Below are positions 1 through 5,222 of a stretch of 5,254 bases of DNA, one piece after another. The stretch comes from Bacillota bacterium (GTDB lineage Bacteria > Bacillota > Clostridia > Lachnospirales > Lachnospiraceae). The notes beneath the pieces were generated by a model. That model was not told where the DNA came from and searched no databases. It saw only the letters and a program-made list of their open reading frames with translations. Where the stretch lies: positions 1 to 5,254 of the forward strand of contig JAEZWQ010000020.1 in the NCBI GenBank assembly GCA_023420085.1. Reading direction: 5' to 3'. Every line of letters begins with the position of its first letter. Within the stretch, counting starts at the first letter, position 1. The translations under genes and the position numbers were made by a program.

Positions 1-172
1 TTGCCAGATCTGATTTTGTCGGCTTAACTAAAAAGCGATCGTCATAAATCCCACCAAAAACTTTTCCTTGGTAATAGAGGACATATTCACCCATCATTGC
101 CCGATGAGAAATCTCATCCAGTCCATCCAGCTGTTCTAAAATGAAGTCCAAGTAGTCCTTTGAAGATGCCAT
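1..172 (-). CDS. TfoX/Sxy family protein, N-terminal domain (partial)
   Basis: The first 57 codons are present; the rest lies beyond the left edge. The start ATG (170-172) follows a GGGAGG ribosome binding site (181-186) at 8-nt spacing. The protein opens MASSKDYLDFILEQLDGL and then shows RAMMGEYVLYY (24-34), GGIYDDRFLVKP (40-51) and a following TKS. These are hallmarks of the TfoX N-terminal domain: RxMFG-like motif, YxxG, and the conserved 'D-R-LxLK' strand. In gammaproteobacteria TfoX/Sxy activates competence genes. Single-domain versions in Firmicutes have no established role, so no competence function is claimed. It lies 31 bp downstream of the CPBP gene on the same strand, so the two are probably cotranscribed. 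Base composition matches that neighbour and is much richer in G+C than the right half of the window. Family assignment is firm; biological role is unknown. Confidence 0.88.
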   Translation of the reverse strand, partial: MASSKDYLDFILEQLDGLDEISHRAMMGEYVLYYQGKVFGGIYDDRFLVKPTKSDLA

Positions 173-203
173 CGTTCTTGCCTCCCTATAAATTCTACAA
201 GCA

Positions 204-824
204 TCAGGTCACATGAAACATAATTAAAAGTACTGCGTATGTATTGAACACACTATGCAAAATCCAACTTGCCAAAATGGAGTCATTCGCCTGTTTATTA
301 ATGTAACCCATGAGCCAACCCAATGTTCCAGTATACAGCAAAAGCAGAGTAGGGAAGATGAAATCAAGGCGTCCATAGAGCATACCACCATGCAGCAATC
401 CAAAAATGAAAGCCTGTATAGTGTTTCCAACCAAAAAGCCGAATCGTTTACTCAACTGCTTGCCTATAAATCCACGAAATAGCACTTCTTCGGGTAGCCC
501 GGTCGCCAAAAAAGAAAAGATCAAAGCAGGAAGTAAGGCATCTATCCCTTGATGCATATAGCGACTATTCGCCAACTGAAAATCATCAGGAAGCATGGGA
601 TCGAGAACCAAAGACATGGAAAAACCCACCATCAAAGCTGCGAGGATGCCTAAGGTGAATTTTCGTTTATCAAGGATAGTGATTTTACGCAATCCTACAT
701 ATTGCAAAAAAGAAATGGGACTACTTTTATGTCGAATGTTTCTGATGATCCAAACAATAAAAGGCAGCAGACACAATCCAATGATTTGCGTTATTGCGCG
801 CTGTATTTCATCGAATAATAACAT
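204..824 (-). CDS. CPBP family intramembrane metalloprotease (CAAX protease/Abi family)
   Basis: This 206-residue integral membrane protein has the three motifs of the CPBP (Rce1-like, Abi) family: EEVLFR at 112-117 (EExxxR), FGLLH at 141-145 (FxxxH) and HSVFN at 190-194 (HxxxN). Glu112/113, His145 and His190 are the expected metal and catalytic residues. Hydrophobic stretches lie at about 10-28, 56-74, 95-110, 128-145, 155-175 and 183-203, giving several membrane spans. Family members cleave membrane substrates. Those in Firmicutes are tied to bacteriocin self-immunity, peptide maturation or unknown tasks; nothing here selects among these. The start at 822-824 follows AAGGAAG at about 5 nt. 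No convincing sigma-A promoter was found, and repeat copy 1 ends about 38 bp upstream of the start, so the repeat supplies the upstream DNA. The TfoX-like gene follows after 31 bp. Composition is about 45% G+C. No frame damage is seen. Confidence 0.9.
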   Translation of the reverse strand: MLLFDEIQRAITQIIGLCLLPFIVWIIRNIRHKSSPISFLQYVGLRKITILDKRKFTLGILAALMVGFSMSLVLDPMLPDDFQLANSRYMHQGIDALLPALIFSFLATGLPEEVLFRGFIGKQLSKRFGFLVGNTIQAFIFGLLHGGMLYGRLDFIFPTLLLLYTGTLGWLMGYINKQANDSILASWILHSVFNTYAVLLIMFHVT

Positions 825-861
825 AAACTCTTCCTTCCCTTATTGCCAGTGCCTCTCCATT

Positions 862-1063
862 CATCTATCCCACCCACTCAAATGAGCCAAAAGCAAAATC
901 GACGACTCAACCCTCCGAGCAATTCGCCCCGAAAACCCGTTGACCAGTTTCCCTGAACAGCCAAACAATACTCGCCAGCATATTGCGATAAATGGAGAGC
1001 ACCTAAAACCCTTGATAAATAGGGATTCTACCGCTACTTACGTGTCATCAAACACACCATCTC
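862..1063 (-). repeat. 202-bp direct repeat, copy 1 (relic rlmD 3' end)
   Basis: It aligns base for base, with no gap, to 2391-2592 (constant offset 1529). I count 43 mismatches, about 79% identity. In rlmD orientation it starts with GAG and contains the tail of an rlmD-like frame, a CCCT...AGGG mini-hairpin, a decayed version of the rlmD terminator and about 70 bp of further sequence. Homology stops abruptly at 1063/2592: beyond it copy 1 reads aattcta where copy 2 continues rlmD. At the low-coordinate side it fades around 862/2391; a weak gapped match may continue. Substitutions fall evenly on the three codon positions (14/14/15), so the repeat is not kept as a protein. The sampled line 901-960 is 57% G+C, far above the rlmD body. 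It fills most of the 825-1251 gap between genes. Confidence 0.9.
1034..1063 (-). pseudogene. Fossil C-terminus of an rlmD-type methyltransferase
   Basis: On the minus strand this reads E-M-V-C-L-M-T-R-K-stop. It corresponds to residues 443-451 of the intact gene (E-T-V-C-L-M-T-R-K), with TAG in place of the Glu-Arg ending. The reading frame upstream is open but not methyltransferase-like (P-I-Q-P-R-I before the Glu), so only the tail is present. The break falls at the catalytic Glu codon, which suits a displaced attachment-site half rather than random gene decay. It is part of repeat copy 1. Confidence 0.7.
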
Positions 1064-1080
1064 AATTCTAGGTTGAATGG

Positions 1081-1113
1081 GAGAAAAGGGCCCTCAAGTC
1101 GGGTTGAGTGGCC
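1081..1113 (-). terminator. Probable terminator of the GIY-YIG nuclease gene
   Basis: A strong hairpin is formed by GGCC-CTCAA (1089-1097) and TTGAG-T-GGCC (1104-1113): nine pairs, one bulged T and a 6-nt loop. On the minus strand it is followed by CCTTTTCTCCC, a short T run. It lies about 140 bp downstream of the nuclease stop codon. The T tract is weak, so termination efficiency is uncertain. Confidence 0.45.
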
Positions 1114-1133
1114 GTTGATGGGTAGCGGTGTCT

Positions 1134-1161
1134 TTGGGAAAGGAAATAACGTGTTTATAAT
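1134..1161 (+). promoter_or_regulatory. Predicted sigma-A promoter facing the nuclease gene 3' end
   Basis: A perfect -10 box TATAAT (1156-1161) is preceded at 16-bp spacing by TTGGGA (1134-1139), four of six matches to the -35 consensus. Transcription would start near 1168 and run toward, and antisense to, the 3' end of the nuclease gene. A GGAGG ribosome binding site at 1202-1206 and an ATG at 1215 lie downstream, giving a coherent promoter-leader-start arrangement. No activity is demonstrated. Confidence 0.45.
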
Positions 1162-1214
1162 TCCTTCTGTATACTGTCTTATTAACAAGAGCATCAGTAT
1201 CGGAGGAAACTAAA

Positions 1215-1280
1215 ATGTACTTATATTTGGACGTAAAGCTAGACTTAGCTACTAATTTTCATTATACCCATGCTCTCTAG
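1215..1280 (+). CDS. Possible 21-codon ORF or truncated gene start
   Basis: An ATG at 1215-1217 sits 8 nt after a strong GGAGG (1202-1206) and behind a TATAAT-containing promoter. The frame opens MYLYLDVKLDLA, continues for nine more residues and stops with TAG at 1278-1280. From 1252 it runs antisense to the last codons of the nuclease gene. I do not recognise the peptide. It could be a small expressed peptide. It could also be the first dozen codons of an older gene whose remainder was replaced when the nuclease segment arrived, which would explain full expression signals on so short a frame. Coding status is unproven. Confidence 0.25.
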   Translation: MYLYLDVKLDLATNFHYTHAL

Positions 1281-2133
1281 TAACTAATACCTTTTTCCAA
1301 TAGCTTTCTCGTTGGCGAATATATTCTCGTTCAGTTTTTGTATCAAAAATTTCTAGAATAGAATACTGAAACTTATCTGGAATGTACTCCTCTCCTTCGC
1401 TTTCTACTAGATTTTTAAACTCTTTATTTCCTCCTGTTTTATCACCAATTCCAGCATATGCAGCCCAACGTTGCCATAATCCTTCTGAATCTCCTGAAGC
1501 TGAACCAACATACAACTTCCCATTGCTAATATCTGTAATAAGATAAACAGCTTTAATAGAAGAAAGCGCCTGCTTCCAACGAGGATCATAATTCTTATAT
1601 ATAGCCACTAGATCGTTATGCCTTAAAGACACTGCATTATATCCAGGGAAGTTCCCTAACTTTACTTCTGGTGAAATCTCATAAACTTTGGGTGCTAGCT
1701 TCTCATCAATATTCGAATATTTCCTTAGATATACATCTCTTCCAATCGGCTTTTTCAGTTTAATGATCAACCGCTTTATATATTCTTGATACTTATCCTG
1801 CAACTCCAATTCATAGCCATAATTGTTATAGACTTCAGGATGAATTTTTGTTACTTTGTAGAGACCGCCAAAGATAAAATATTCAGGCCCATATGGATAG
1901 TATTGGGCGAATGCCAATAGATATTTTGCCTTTCCCATATTATTAGAAGGATGCTTCGTTTTCCATCTGTTCATAAGTTCCCACTCAGGCTTATCATGTA
2001 ACAATAAATCCCAAGCTCTTTTATTGGGGTCACCGGCATTCATATTAAATTTGATTTTTATATTATTAGGATCTGAAAAAGTAAATAAATTAACTAGCCT
2101 TATTGGCTTACCTGGCAAAAAACTGTTACCCAT
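1252..2133 (-). CDS. GIY-YIG nuclease family protein
   Basis: This is a 293-residue protein with a C-terminal GIY-YIG nuclease domain from about 190 to the end. VYL (196-198) supplies the GIY tyrosine and YVG (208-210) the YIG motif. Arg222 is in LWQRW, GGNKEF spans 234-239, Glu276 in RQRESYW is the likely metal-binding Glu, and Asn291 is in GYNEN. All expected catalytic positions are filled. This 'YVGSASG...QRW...GGN' form resembles uncharacterised stand-alone GIY-YIG proteins rather than UvrC or SLX1. The N-terminal 180 residues (FGGLYKVTKI at 88-97, YELEL, GYNAVSL at 164-170) form a second domain of unknown role, perhaps DNA or target recognition. The start at 2131-2133 follows a perfect AGGAGG (2140-2145) at 6 nt. 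The gene is alone, between the two 202-bp repeats, with intermediate composition. Defence or element maintenance is possible; no partner methylase is in view. Confidence 0.88.
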   Translation of the reverse strand: MGNSFLPGKPIRLVNLFTFSDPNNIKIKFNMNAGDPNKRAWDLLLHDKPEWELMNRWKTKHPSNNMGKAKYLLAFAQYYPYGPEYFIFGGLYKVTKIHPEVYNNYGYELELQDKYQEYIKRLIIKLKKPIGRDVYLRKYSNIDEKLAPKVYEISPEVKLGNFPGYNAVSLRHNDLVAIYKNYDPRWKQALSSIKAVYLITDISNGKLYVGSASGDSEGLWQRWAAYAGIGDKTGGNKEFKNLVESEGEEYIPDKFQYSILEIFDTKTEREYIRQRESYWKKVLVTREHGYNEN

Positions 2134-2183
2134 ATGTATCCTCCTGAAATTCTAATATTTATACACAAATAGAATAAATACAA

Positions 2184-2274
2184 TTCTTTGATAAAGAACC
2201 CTGTAAGTTATAAATAGCATTGATAGACTCCCTATAAAACATAGCTTAACTTATAAATTAAGCATTTTATGCTT
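2184..2274 (-). promoter_or_regulatory. Palindrome-rich upstream region of the nuclease gene
   Basis: Three small inverted repeats sit 50-140 bp upstream of the nuclease start: TTCTTT-GAT-AAAGAA (2184-2198), GCTTAA-8 nt-TTAAGC (2244-2263) and AAGCAT-TTT-ATGCTT (2260-2274). The last two share four bases, so as RNA hairpins they would be mutually exclusive. A near direct repeat, TAAGTTATAAATA (2204-2216) and TAACTTATAAATT (2247-2259), has 11 of 13 matches. Such an array could be operator sites or a folded leader, though AT-rich DNA yields short palindromes by chance. No clear -35/-10 pair stands out; a TATAAC on the minus strand has a poor -35. The 2134-2390 stretch holds no supportable gene. 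Confidence 0.35.
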
Positions 2275-2346
2275 TATGCAGGGTGTAAAAACCATTATGG
2301 GCAGTAATGCCAACATAAGTGCGTTCTAATAACTTACTCACTATTG

Positions 2347-2362
2347 AGCTTTTCTTAAAGCT
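2347..2362. repeat. Short perfect inverted repeat
   Basis: AGCTTT-TCTT-AAAGCT forms a 6-bp stem with a 4-nt loop, just outside the low-coordinate end of repeat copy 2. Neither side is followed by a T tract, so it does not look like a terminator. It may be part of the junction region or chance. Confidence 0.3.
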
Positions 2363-2390
2363 GATTGACAAGTTTCTGATTCCTCAAAAA

Positions 2391-2592
2391 CATCAATCTC
2401 ACCCACTGAAAAATGCCAAAAGCAAAATCAATGACTCAACCCTAAGGGCCTTAGTCCCCAAAAACGTGTTGATCTGTTCCCCTGAACAGTCAAACAACAC
2501 TCGCTAGCACAACGCAGTAAGCGGATAGCACCTAAATCCCCTGATAAATAGGGTTTTTATCGCTCCTTCCGTGTCATCAAACAGACTGTCTC
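2391..2592 (-). repeat. 202-bp direct repeat, copy 2 (active rlmD 3' end)
   Basis: This copy is joined in frame to rlmD. It contributes codons 443-453 (ETVCLMTRKER) and the TAA, a working-looking terminator (2460-2500) and about 70 bp more. It matches copy 1 (862-1063) at about 79% without gaps. The 36 bases of coding tail are 17/36 G+C and use CGG and CGA for arginine, unlike the AT-rich codons just upstream. The segment AACAGACTGTCTC at its rlmD edge holds the small palindrome ACAG-A-CTGT, directly at the inferred crossover zone. I infer that it is the end of integrated DNA that restores the rlmD C-terminus. Confidence 0.88.
2460..2500 (-). terminator. Intrinsic terminator of the aroF-rlmD operon
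   Basis: On the minus strand GTGTTG (2500-2495) pairs with CAACAC (2471-2466), and inside it CTGTTC pairs with GAACAG around an AGGG loop, giving about 13 pairs with small bulges. One base later comes TTTTT (2464-2460). The structure begins about 57 nt after the rlmD stop. In copy 1 the same positions have lost several pairs (AAACTG replaces GAACAG, without compensation) and the T run is TTTT, consistent with relaxed selection there. Confidence 0.7.
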
Positions 2593-3918
2593 CACATGAG
2601 TAGTCATAGGAAACATATCAACAGGTTGGATTTTATTAATGATGTAACCCTTATCCACAAAACTTCGTAAATCCCTTGAAAGAGTAGCACTATCACAAGA
2701 AACATATATAATGTTTTTTGGACTAGAATTAACAATATCATCTATTAATATATTTGAAAGCCCCTTTCTAGGAGGGTCAACAATTATATTGTCAACTTTT
2801 ATCCCATTCTTAACAAAAGCACTAAATACATTAGTAGCATCACCCAAAAAATATTCTGCATTATCAATATTATTTAGTTCTGCATTATACTTAGCATCAT
2901 CAATAGCAGAAGGTACAATTTCAATTCCATAAATTTTACAAACTTTTTTATTTAAATAAAGTCCGATACTACCGATACCACAATATAAATCAATAAGACT
3001 GTCATTAATATCAAAATTTGCAAAGGAATCTATAACATCATATAATACCTTATTCTGAATATCATTAACTTGAAAAAACGAATTTAAAGATATTTTATAT
3101 TTTATGTCACCAATTGCATCGATAATATATTCATCTCCATAAAGTAATTTATTAGTATTACCTAAAATAACATTAGTATTATCCTTATTAATATTAGCAA
3201 TAATTGATTTAACATTATTGAAATTTTTTATTTTATTAACTATCGGCAATAATGGAGTTGTATTTTTAGAATTTATCACAAAACCAACCATAAAGCTGCC
3301 ATTAAGCTGACTTCTTCTAATTATTACATGTCGTAAATAACCACACCCATTAATTTCATTATAACAATCTATATTGAATATATTTAAATCATTATTTATC
3401 ATTTTCATTAACTCATCAATTTCATTATTCTGTATCAAACAACTTTCATTTGGTACAAGTATATGTGAATGAGGAGAATAAAAACCATAATGTATTTTAC
3501 CATCTTTTAATCTGCGCACAGGATACTGAACTTTATTTCTATAAAAATATGGCTGCTCAGAATTGATAATTGGTAAAATTTTAATATTATTAAAACCACC
3601 AATCCTACTTAAATTGGAAATGACAAGTTTTTCTTTATATTTTAATTGAGCTTCATACGATAGATTTTGTAAAACGCATCCCCCACACTTTTCATGAACA
3701 TTAAATGGTGGTGAAACTCTATCAGGAGACTTCTTAATAAAATCAATAATACGAGCATATCCATAATTCTTCTTTATTTTTGTAACACCAGCAACTATTT
3801 CGTCGCCAGGAAGGGCATTTTTAACAAAAAACACCAAATTGTTATATCTGGCAATTCCATCTCCATCAGTTGTTAAATCATCAATTGTTAAATTTATCTC
3901 ATCATTTTTTTTAATCAT
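2557..3918 (-). CDS. rlmD: 23S rRNA (uracil-C5)-methyltransferase, RlmD/RlmCD type
   Basis: This 453-residue protein (usual family length) transfers a methyl group from S-adenosylmethionine to C5 of uracil in 23S rRNA. Residues 1-60 form the TRAM RNA-binding domain. CGGC at 78-81 and Cys160 are iron-sulphur cluster ligands. The SAM motif is DLYCGIGSIG (310-319), with GIEIVPSA (331-338), DPPRKG (381-386), the nucleophile Cys408 in YVSCDSATLSRD and the base Glu443 in HVETVCL. The first cluster cysteine of the classic C-x5-C-G-G-C pattern is missing: Phe72 (TTT) stands there, one base from a Cys codon. The start at 3916-3918 overlaps the aroF stop as ATGA, with GGAG 5 nt upstream, implying translational coupling. 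Codons 1-442 are very AT-rich; codons 443-453 lie in the direct repeat and are not. RlmD versus RlmC specificity cannot be told from sequence. Confidence 0.93.
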   Translation of the reverse strand: MIKKNDEINLTIDDLTTDGDGIARYNNLVFFVKNALPGDEIVAGVTKIKKNYGYARIIDFIKKSPDRVSPPFNVHEKCGGCVLQNLSYEAQLKYKEKLVISNLSRIGGFNNIKILPIINSEQPYFYRNKVQYPVRRLKDGKIHYGFYSPHSHILVPNESCLIQNNEIDELMKMINNDLNIFNIDCYNEINGCGYLRHVIIRRSQLNGSFMVGFVINSKNTTPLLPIVNKIKNFNNVKSIIANINKDNTNVILGNTNKLLYGDEYIIDAIGDIKYKISLNSFFQVNDIQNKVLYDVIDSFANFDINDSLIDLYCGIGSIGLYLNKKVCKIYGIEIVPSAIDDAKYNAELNNIDNAEYFLGDATNVFSAFVKNGIKVDNIIVDPPRKGLSNILIDDIVNSSPKNIIYVSCDSATLSRDLRSFVDKGYIINKIQPVDMFPMTTHVETVCLMTRKER

Positions 3919-4943
3919 ATGTTCTCCGCAATATAATTCAGTAAGTTTTCAGTATCTTCAATACCTAGACATGGATCAGTTATAGATTTCCCGTATATTT
4001 CTCCATTAACAGGTTGGCACCCTTCCACTATAAAACTCTCTATCATAAACCCTTTTATGAATTTTTGTAATGTTATATCATTTTTTCTATAATCAAGTAT
4101 ATTATAAGCAATATCAATTTGTTTTTTATAGTCCTTATTTGAATTAGAATGATTTAAATCTATTATTACAGAAGGGTTTTTTATATTATTATTCATATTA
4201 ATCTTGTATAGATTTAAAACATCATTTAGATGATAGTTTGGTATATTTCTGCCTGATCTATCAGTATAACCTCTAAGTATACAGTGAGCTAATTCATTTC
4301 CATCAGTTGTAACTTCCCAACCTCTATAAATAAAAGTATGAGGATTTTGAGCAGCATATACAGAATTTATCAAAGTGTTAAAGTCACCAAAAGTTGGATT
4401 TTTCATTCCACAAGCAATGCCAACACCACTAGCTGCTAGTCTATGAAATTGATTTTCCACACTTCTTGCTCCTACGGCTACATAGGATAATATATCATTA
4501 ATATAACGATGATTCTCTGGGTATAGCATCTCATCAGCTGTACTTAAACCAGAGTATTCTAGCACATCTAGATGAAGGTTTCTGATAGCTATTATTCCAT
4601 CGAGCATATTAGGTTCTTTATTAGGATCAGGTTGATGTAATAATCCCTTATATCCAGATCCATTGGTTCTCGGTTTGTTAGTATAGATACGTGGTATGAT
4701 TAATAATTTAGACGTTAACTTATCTTGGATTTTACTTAATCTTACGCAATAATCTAAAACGGAATCCCTATCATGTGCAGAACAAGGGCCGACAATAACA
4801 ATAAATCTCTTATCTAAACCCAAAAAAATATTTTCAATTTCTCTATCTCTATTTAGCTTTAAGTTATAAAGACTTTTATTAATTGGATAAATTTCTTTTA
4901 ACTCTTTAGGAGTTGGTAATTTTTTTATAAAATTAAATCTCAT
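3915..4943 (-). CDS. aroF: 3-deoxy-7-phosphoheptulonate (DAHP) synthase, class I alpha (AroF/G/H type)
   Basis: This is the first enzyme of the shikimate pathway: it condenses phosphoenolpyruvate with erythrose 4-phosphate to DAHP in the cytosol. The 342-residue chain matches the family's length of about 350. The metal ligands are visible: Cys54 in GPCSAHD, His265 in DLNHSNS, Glu302 in IESFIVEG and Asp323 in ITDPCLG. Substrate-binding elements include PRIYTNKPRT (84-93), GYKGLL (97-102), GARSVENQFHR (158-168) and KNPTFGD (181-187). It is intact from ATG (4941-4943), with GAGGT 5 nt upstream, to the TGA shared with the rlmD start. Which aromatic amino acid inhibits it cannot be read from the sequence. 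It appears to be the first gene of a two-gene operon transcribed away from the rRNA locus. The promoter is not clear: TAAAAT near 4970 on the minus strand lacks a good -35 box. Confidence 0.94.
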   Translation of the reverse strand: MRFNFIKKLPTPKELKEIYPINKSLYNLKLNRDREIENIFLGLDKRFIVIVGPCSAHDRDSVLDYCVRLSKIQDKLTSKLLIIPRIYTNKPRTNGSGYKGLLHQPDPNKEPNMLDGIIAIRNLHLDVLEYSGLSTADEMLYPENHRYINDILSYVAVGARSVENQFHRLAASGVGIACGMKNPTFGDFNTLINSVYAAQNPHTFIYRGWEVTTDGNELAHCILRGYTDRSGRNIPNYHLNDVLNLYKINMNNNIKNPSVIIDLNHSNSNKDYKKQIDIAYNILDYRKNDITLQKFIKGFMIESFIVEGCQPVNGEIYGKSITDPCLGIEDTENLLNYIAENI

Positions 4944-5063
4944 AGCCTACCTCATTATCAATGTATATTTTATCACATATGATGGGTTGAGTATATAAAA
5001 GATAAGAATAAAACAAGATATAGTTAAGTAAATAATACGTGAAAAGAGTAAGATAAAAATTCG

Positions 5064-5113
5064 ACTAAAAAAATAAAAAAAGTGTTGACGTTATATTTGC
5101 TATATGATATTAT
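5064..5113 (+). promoter_or_regulatory. rRNA operon promoter with UP-like A tract
   Basis: TTGACG (5085-5090) and TATTAT (5108-5113) are spaced by 17 bp, each one base from consensus, with a start expected near 5120. Directly upstream, 5064-5083 is almost pure A/T with A runs, as in the UP elements of strong rRNA promoters. The rest of the 4944-5063 intergenic stretch is AT-rich and shows no further supportable feature. Confidence 0.85.
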
Positions 5114-5119
5114 AAGTAA

Positions 5120-5222
5120 GTCGTCAAAGCGACAGACTTTGATAACTGAATAATAAGACGAACCTTGAAAGACGAAGAAAAACGTTAATAAATTTGAGAG
5201 CTAGTGAAACTAGCCAGAATCT
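5120..5222 (+). other. Pre-16S rRNA leader with boxA-like antitermination site
   Basis: The leader starts with a GTCG-TCAAAG-CGAC hairpin (5120-5133). Then comes GACTTTGATAACTGAA (5135-5150), resembling the boxA region of Firmicutes rRNA leaders that loads Nus factors. Just before the mature 16S end is a perfect GCTAG-TGAAA-CTAGC hairpin (5200-5214), probably part of the processing stalk that would pair with sequence after 16S. GACGAA occurs twice (5157-5162, 5171-5176). Confidence 0.6.

Noticed and set aside
255..885. Plus-strand frames of 75 and 96 codons, and a minus-strand 68-codon frame, within the CPBP gene
   Set aside because: They lie opposite or out of frame with a gene bearing all its family motifs, and have no recognisable domains. 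They are shadows.
1009..1024. CCCT...AGGG mini-hairpin as a terminator in both repeats (also 2538-2553)
   Set aside because: The stem is only about four pairs. In copy 2 it is followed by TTTTT on the plus strand, where there is no upstream gene to terminate. A better rlmD terminator lies further downstream.
1407..1589. 60-codon minus-strand frame inside the nuclease gene
   Set aside because: It overlaps the catalytic part of the GIY-YIG domain in another frame and has no motif of its own.
2319..2507. Plus-strand 62-codon frame spanning repeat copy 2
   Set aside because: The same frame in copy 1 has a TGA at 883-885, copy 2 stops where copy 1 does not, and substitutions show no third-position bias. 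Not a conserved gene.
2391..2592. Structured RNA conserved in both repeat copies
   Set aside because: The only strong hairpin (2466-2500) is disrupted in copy 1 without compensating changes, and in copy 2 a T run marks it as a terminator.
862..2592. Insertion sequence with the 202-bp units as terminal repeats
   Set aside because: The units are direct, not inverted. There is no transposase and no short target duplication, and the edge is set by a gene codon.
2711..2932. 73-codon plus-strand frame opposite rlmD
   Set aside because: It is antisense to the SAM-binding and catalytic region of an intact enzyme. Composition-driven shadow.
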